64,000 bases of DNA from Mariprofundus ferrinatatus (GTDB lineage Bacteria > Pseudomonadota > Zetaproteobacteria > Mariprofundales > Mariprofundaceae), in the NCBI RefSeq assembly GCF_002795825.1, contig NZ_CP018800.1:1240001-1304000 (forward strand), given 5' to 3'. How positions within the stretch are numbered: the first letter of the stretch is position 1; every line of letters begins with the position of its first letter. The notes below the pieces were generated by a model. The model was not told where the DNA came from, did not search any database, and was given only the letters and a program-made list of their open reading frames with translations. Of this stretch, positions 61,139-64,000 are shown in pieces. Both the position numbers and the translations under genes were made by a program.

Positions 61139-61537
61139 TCAGTCAGTCGACAGGTTGATATTGATTTCAGGCGTGTGGTGCAGGGTTGCGTGAATCAGGC
61201 ATGATGAAGCGACACGCTCCACGGCCTTTCTGCGTTTCTCGGGAAGTCCCGGCAGATGCACAGCAATGGTGAACGCACCAATTCTGCGCGGCGCATCCTC
61301 ACTGACAGACCAGTCACAATCGACACGCAAGCCATCCGTGTCGATACCGGCCTGCTGGCAGTAACGGGCAACATAAAAGCCGATACAACCGGCCAAAGAG
61401 CCGGCAAAGAATTCCGGCGGCGTCATGCCGGAATCTTCGCCACCATTGTCCGTTGGCTGGTCAGTCATCACCGAGTGGCCGCGGCACTCAATATTGAATG
61501 CCGCCCCACTCTTAAACGTGGCAGTAAGCCTTGCCAT
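61139..61537 (-). CDS. OsmC/Ohr-family protein
   Basis: A 132-residue redox protein. Two cysteines typical of the family are visible, one in FFAGSLAGCIGFYVARYC near 50-65 and one in ASSCLIHATL near 110-120. OsmC/Ohr proteins reduce organic hydroperoxides and related oxidants; some process persulfides. Its start is two bases after the sqr stop, so the two are co-expressed, which favours a role with sulfane sulfur or thiol oxidation here. It is the last gene of the sulfide module. Confidence 0.88.
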   Translation of the reverse strand: MARLTATFKSGAAFNIECRGHSVMTDQPTDNGGEDSGMTPPEFFAGSLAGCIGFYVARYCQQAGIDTDGLRVDCDWSVSEDAPRRIGAFTIAVHLPGLPEKRRKAVERVASSCLIHATLHHTPEININLSTD

Positions 61538-61539
61538 TT

Positions 61540-62823
61540 CTACTCGCCATCCAGGCGTGTAATACCCAGAGTCTTCAGGAACGCCTTCTCGTAGAACGGT
61601 TCGGAAACACCGGTCTTCATCTTGCGCATGAAATACTTCTCAAACATCACCTTGGCAGTGTGCACCCACTTACCCTTCTTCATCCACTGAACATTGCGCG
61701 GTGGAATCTGAGGCAGCGCCACGAACGCCGCGCCGGTATCTCCCATGTCAGCCAGGCAGATCGCATTCCAGGTTCCGCATTTCTCGGGCTCTTCACCGAG
61801 AATGTCGTGGCAGATATTGTGAATTGCAGCTGTCACCATCGATTCTATCAGGTAACCGGTCTTCGGGGTTCCGCATGGTACAGGTGTGGCCTCTACCGGC
61901 GGAATAGCCACGCATACACCTGCCGAGTAGATATTCTTATAGGTCGGGTTCTGTTGCTGATCATTGATCATGACAAAGCCCATCGGGTTGCACATCTCCT
62001 CCACCTGTGCCACGGCGGGAATACCGCGGAACGGCGGCAGCATCATGGCGTACTTGAATGCCACCTCATGCGTATCCTCGGTTTCACCCTTACTGTTGAC
62101 GGTTTCAACGTGCATCAGGCCATCTTCGATCTTGGTGGTCTTGGCATTGGTAAGCCACTTGATGTGACGCTGTCGCATCTCGGACTCGAGCATACCCTTT
62201 GAATCACCGACACCACCGAGACCCAGGTGGCCGATATATGGCTCACTGGTCACAAAAGTCATCGGAACCTTATCGCGAATCTTGCGGCGACGAAGTTCGG
62301 TATCAAGAATCATGGCGAATTCATAGGCAGGACCGAAGCAGGAAGCCCCCTGTACGGCACCAACAACGATCGGGCCGGGGTTCTTGCAGAACTCTTCAAA
62401 TGCGTGGTAGGCCTCAACTGCATGATCGACATGGCAGACCGAATGGGTATGGCCGTCAGGCCCCAGTCCATCCACCAGTTCAAATGCAAGTCGCGGACCG
62501 GTGGTGATCAGCAGATAGTCATACTCGAGATCGTGACCATTGTGCAGGGTCAGCTTGTTCTCTTTCGGATGGATCTCTTTCACGCCACTGGCAACAAAGT
62601 TAATCCCCTTCTTGTTCAGGTACGGACCAACCTTAAAGCTGATATCCTCTTTGGTGCGCCAGCCGACTGCCACCCACGGATTTGAGGGCACAAAGTGGAA
62701 GTAGTCCACATTTGATACCACTGTTACTTCGTGATCCTTGCCGATTTTGTTGAGGGCCTCTTTCATCTCATAAGCAGCCGGCATGCCCCCGATACCTGCT
62801 CCCACGACTACAATATGCGCCAT
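61540..62823 (-). CDS. sqr: Sulfide:quinone oxidoreductase, type I
   Basis: A 427-residue peripheral membrane flavoprotein that oxidises sulfide to polysulfide and passes electrons to quinone. The FAD loop is VVVGAGIGGMPAAYEM at residues 4-19. The redox cysteines of the acidithiobacillus-type enzyme are all visible: HSVCHVDHAV near 127-136, QGASCFGPAYEF near 155-165 and NAICLADMGDTGAAF near 350. SEPYIGHLGLGGVGDS and the C-terminal KVMFEKYFMRKMKTGVSEPFYEK amphipathic part match too. The neighbours DUF2892, DUF302, two rhodaneses and OsmC form a sulfide-detoxification or energy module. Confidence 0.95.
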   Translation of the reverse strand: MAHIVVVGAGIGGMPAAYEMKEALNKIGKDHEVTVVSNVDYFHFVPSNPWVAVGWRTKEDISFKVGPYLNKKGINFVASGVKEIHPKENKLTLHNGHDLEYDYLLITTGPRLAFELVDGLGPDGHTHSVCHVDHAVEAYHAFEEFCKNPGPIVVGAVQGASCFGPAYEFAMILDTELRRRKIRDKVPMTFVTSEPYIGHLGLGGVGDSKGMLESEMRQRHIKWLTNAKTTKIEDGLMHVETVNSKGETEDTHEVAFKYAMMLPPFRGIPAVAQVEEMCNPMGFVMINDQQQNPTYKNIYSAGVCVAIPPVEATPVPCGTPKTGYLIESMVTAAIHNICHDILGEEPEKCGTWNAICLADMGDTGAAFVALPQIPPRNVQWMKKGKWVHTAKVMFEKYFMRKMKTGVSEPFYEKAFLKTLGITRLDGE

Positions 62824-62887
62824 ATTTCTCTCCTCATTAGCAAAGGGCTCTGCCCCAGTTATTACTCTGTTTTGTCTGTAATTCTGA

Positions 62888-63094
62888 TCAACCCTTGTTG
62901 CCGCAGGTGTTGATACCCAGCAGCGGATAAAGCGGGCAGAACTTAATCAGCACTGTCAGTACAAATACGCTGCCGGCACCGATTGCCACAGCATTCCAAG
63001 GGGAAGCCAGGCCACCCATATAACCGAATGCGATCAATGCCGCACCGGCAACCAGACGAATTACGCGATCCACTGTTCCTACATTTGCTTTCAT
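62888..63094 (-). CDS. DUF2892 (YgaP-like) two-helix membrane protein
   Basis: A 68-residue protein with the DUF2892 hallmark VDRVIRLVAGAALIAFGY followed by a second helix and KFCPLYPLLGINTC at the end. The same pair of helices forms the membrane part of YgaP-type rhodaneses. The terminal Cys residues (KFCP and NTC) are conserved in the family and could carry sulfane sulfur. It is 64 bases upstream of sqr and co-oriented. It may hold a rhodanese at the membrane; that is inference. Confidence 0.88.
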   Translation of the reverse strand: MKANVGTVDRVIRLVAGAALIAFGYMGGLASPWNAVAIGAGSVFVLTVLIKFCPLYPLLGINTCGNKG

Positions 63095-63125
63095 ATCATC
63101 TCTCCATTGTCTAATTTATATTTTT

Positions 63126-63518
63126 TTATTTGATGCTTTCGAGCGCCTGCTCAAGCAGTGGCCTCGCATCGTCGGCCAGTTGATTCAATTCACTGTTATC
63201 GAGCATGCCGACCATGGCCAACGGATCAATCACCGACACCACAGTCTCATCACTCTCATTCTGATAGACGATCACATTGCAGGGCAAAAACAGCCCAAGC
63301 TCTGCCTCGGCATTCAGCCCTCTATTGGCAAGATTCGGATTGCATGCACCCAGAATCACATAGGGCCTGCGATCCACATTGATCTTGTTTTTCAGTGTTG
63401 CAGCCACATCAATACGGGTAAGAATTCCGAAACCCACCTCTTTCAAGGCTGCTGTAATGGCTGCTTCCGCCTCGTCGAGGCTGCCGTCATACACGGCTCT
63501 TATGCCATAGCTGTTCAA
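63126..63518 (-). CDS. DUF302-domain protein
   Basis: A 130-residue soluble protein. TTG 63518 is chosen because it overlaps the rhodanese stop (TTGA) and has AAGGAGG six bases upstream; the longer frame back to 63557 overlaps the rhodanese. The DUF302 pattern includes GFGILTRIDVAATLKNKI, PYVILGACNPNLANRGL with a Cys, LGLFLPCNVIVYQ with another Cys, and VVSVIDPLAM. These domains are frequent beside sqr and thiosulfate genes, where a sulfur-carrier role is suspected but unproven. Confidence 0.85.
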   Translation of the reverse strand: MNSYGIRAVYDGSLDEAEAAITAALKEVGFGILTRIDVAATLKNKINVDRRPYVILGACNPNLANRGLNAEAELGLFLPCNVIVYQNESDETVVSVIDPLAMVGMLDNSELNQLADDARPLLEQALESIK

Positions 63519-63853
63519 TTCACACCTCCTTCGACCGGATAACCACTGTTGCTCCATGCCATGGTTCCCCCATCGACATTGATCAGGTTATTAAATCCAA
63601 GCTGCTGTTTAAGGTAAACAGCAGCCTGTGCAGAACGTGCTCCGGAGTGGCAGATAAGGAAAACATCACCCTCTTTCGGTACCTCATTGGCACGAGACAT
63701 CAAAGTATTGAGCGAGATCAGTCTGGCGCCAGGAACATGGCAGGCGCGATACTCTTCCGGTGAACGCACATCGATCAGTGTAAATGGGCGATTGTTTTCG
63801 CGCGCCACCAGCCAACGTGGATAGAGCTGATCTACTGTTACTGCATCCAACAT
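63515..63853 (-). CDS. Single-domain rhodanese
   Basis: A 112-residue sulfurtransferase. The active-site loop is ICHSGARSA near residue 69, with the persulfide-forming Cys and the CxxGxRS motif intact. LIDVRSPEEYRACHVPGA near 28-45 is the CH2A-type start. It starts at ATG 63853 overlapping the stop of the upstream rhodanese (TAATG), and its own end overlaps the DUF302 start, so the three are translationally coupled. It likely moves sulfane sulfur from Sqr products to acceptors. Confidence 0.92.
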   Translation of the reverse strand: MLDAVTVDQLYPRWLVARENNRPFTLIDVRSPEEYRACHVPGARLISLNTLMSRANEVPKEGDVFLICHSGARSAQAAVYLKQQLGFNNLINVDGGTMAWSNSGYPVEGGVN

Positions 63854-64000
63854 TATTTCACCACCTGATATTCTGCATCTTTCCAGGCAGTGATCCCGCC
63901 CAGCACATTCTCAATATTACTGTAGCCTGCTCTGGCCAGAATGCCAGCCGCCTGAGCTGAGCGCTTGCCTGAACGGCAGTAGACATATACCTGCTTATCT
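63853..64000 (-). CDS. Second rhodanese domain protein, C-terminal part (5' end outside window)
   Basis: The last 148 bases, read leftward, encode about 48 residues containing YVYCRSGKRSAQAAGIL, the rhodanese active-site loop with its Cys, then NVLGGITAWKDAEY and a TAA at 63855-63853. The frame is open to the window edge, so the gene continues to the right. It overlaps the next rhodanese start by one base. Two tandem rhodaneses with different loops (CRSGKRS and CHSGARS) may differ in partner. Confidence 0.85.
   Translation of the reverse strand, partial: DKQVYVYCRSGKRSAQAAGILARAGYSNIENVLGGITAWKDAEYQVVK

Overview
The window is a gene-dense, mid-GC stretch of chromosome from a Gram-negative proteobacterium. 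It carries the Lpt/KDO lipopolysaccharide machinery, ubiquinone genes (ubiX, ubiK-like), a type I sulfide:quinone oxidoreductase, a lipoprotein di-heme peroxidase and a very large load of PAS histidine kinases and second-messenger proteins. This mix would fit a microaerophilic chemolithotrophic or sulfide-exposed aquatic lineage. A Mariprofundus-like zetaproteobacterium is my best guess, but it is inferred from gene content and not proven. I see no rRNA or tRNA gene, CRISPR array, insertion sequence or prophage. No gap over 300 bases lacks content; the longest apparent one (6644-6893) holds a decayed gene.

Layout. 1-6 kb: the end of pmbA/tldE, a small unknown gene, then a leftward housekeeping run tmk-holB-metG-DUF2062-fructosamine kinase. 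6-10 kb: two secreted basic proteins, each preceded by a CpxR-like TTTAC direct repeat, around a broken dienelactone hydrolase gene and a hexose-6-phosphate mutarotase gene. 10-15 kb: a DnaQ-like nuclease, arfB, mltG-pabC and ilvA. 15-20 kb: a GNAT/C39-peptidase fusion, a RimK-type ATP-grasp ligase, an RMD1-type membrane protein and a CaCA antiporter, an under-described peptide-ligase neighbourhood. 20-25 kb: a DUF2817 peptidase, a THUMP RNA methyltransferase, a nitronate-monooxygenase-like flavoenzyme and a PilZ-like protein.

25-37.6 kb is the most unusual region, all leftward. A corrinoid-binding protein, a URO-D-fold methyltransferase, a histidine kinase with a DUF1638-like N-terminus and a soluble REC-PAS-kinase-REC protein form a tight operon with no dedicated primary methyltransferase beside it. 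Further down the same strand are a serine hydrolase, two periplasmic solute-binding proteins (one with a frameshift in a seven-G run) and a membrane hybrid kinase. My inference is that this is a sensory system in which a methyl-corrinoid state or a periplasmic ligand feeds phosphorelays. No DNA-binding response regulator is present in the window.

37.7-45.9 kb: an aminotransferase gene and yajQ, then a rightward envelope operon M23 peptidase-kdsD-kdsC-lptC-lptA-lptB, followed by ubiX, a lipoprotein and ubiK-like. 46-53.5 kb: a CHASE2 adenylate cyclase, an SH3 protein, an M48 protease, a GAF-GAF-HD-GYP protein and the ComM-type ATPase. 53.5-61 kb: a cytochrome c peroxidase, a seven-PAS hybrid kinase behind a sigma-54-like promoter, and four uncharacterised mostly membrane genes. 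61-64 kb: a leftward sulfide/sulfane-sulfur module of two rhodaneses, DUF302, DUF2892, Sqr and OsmC.
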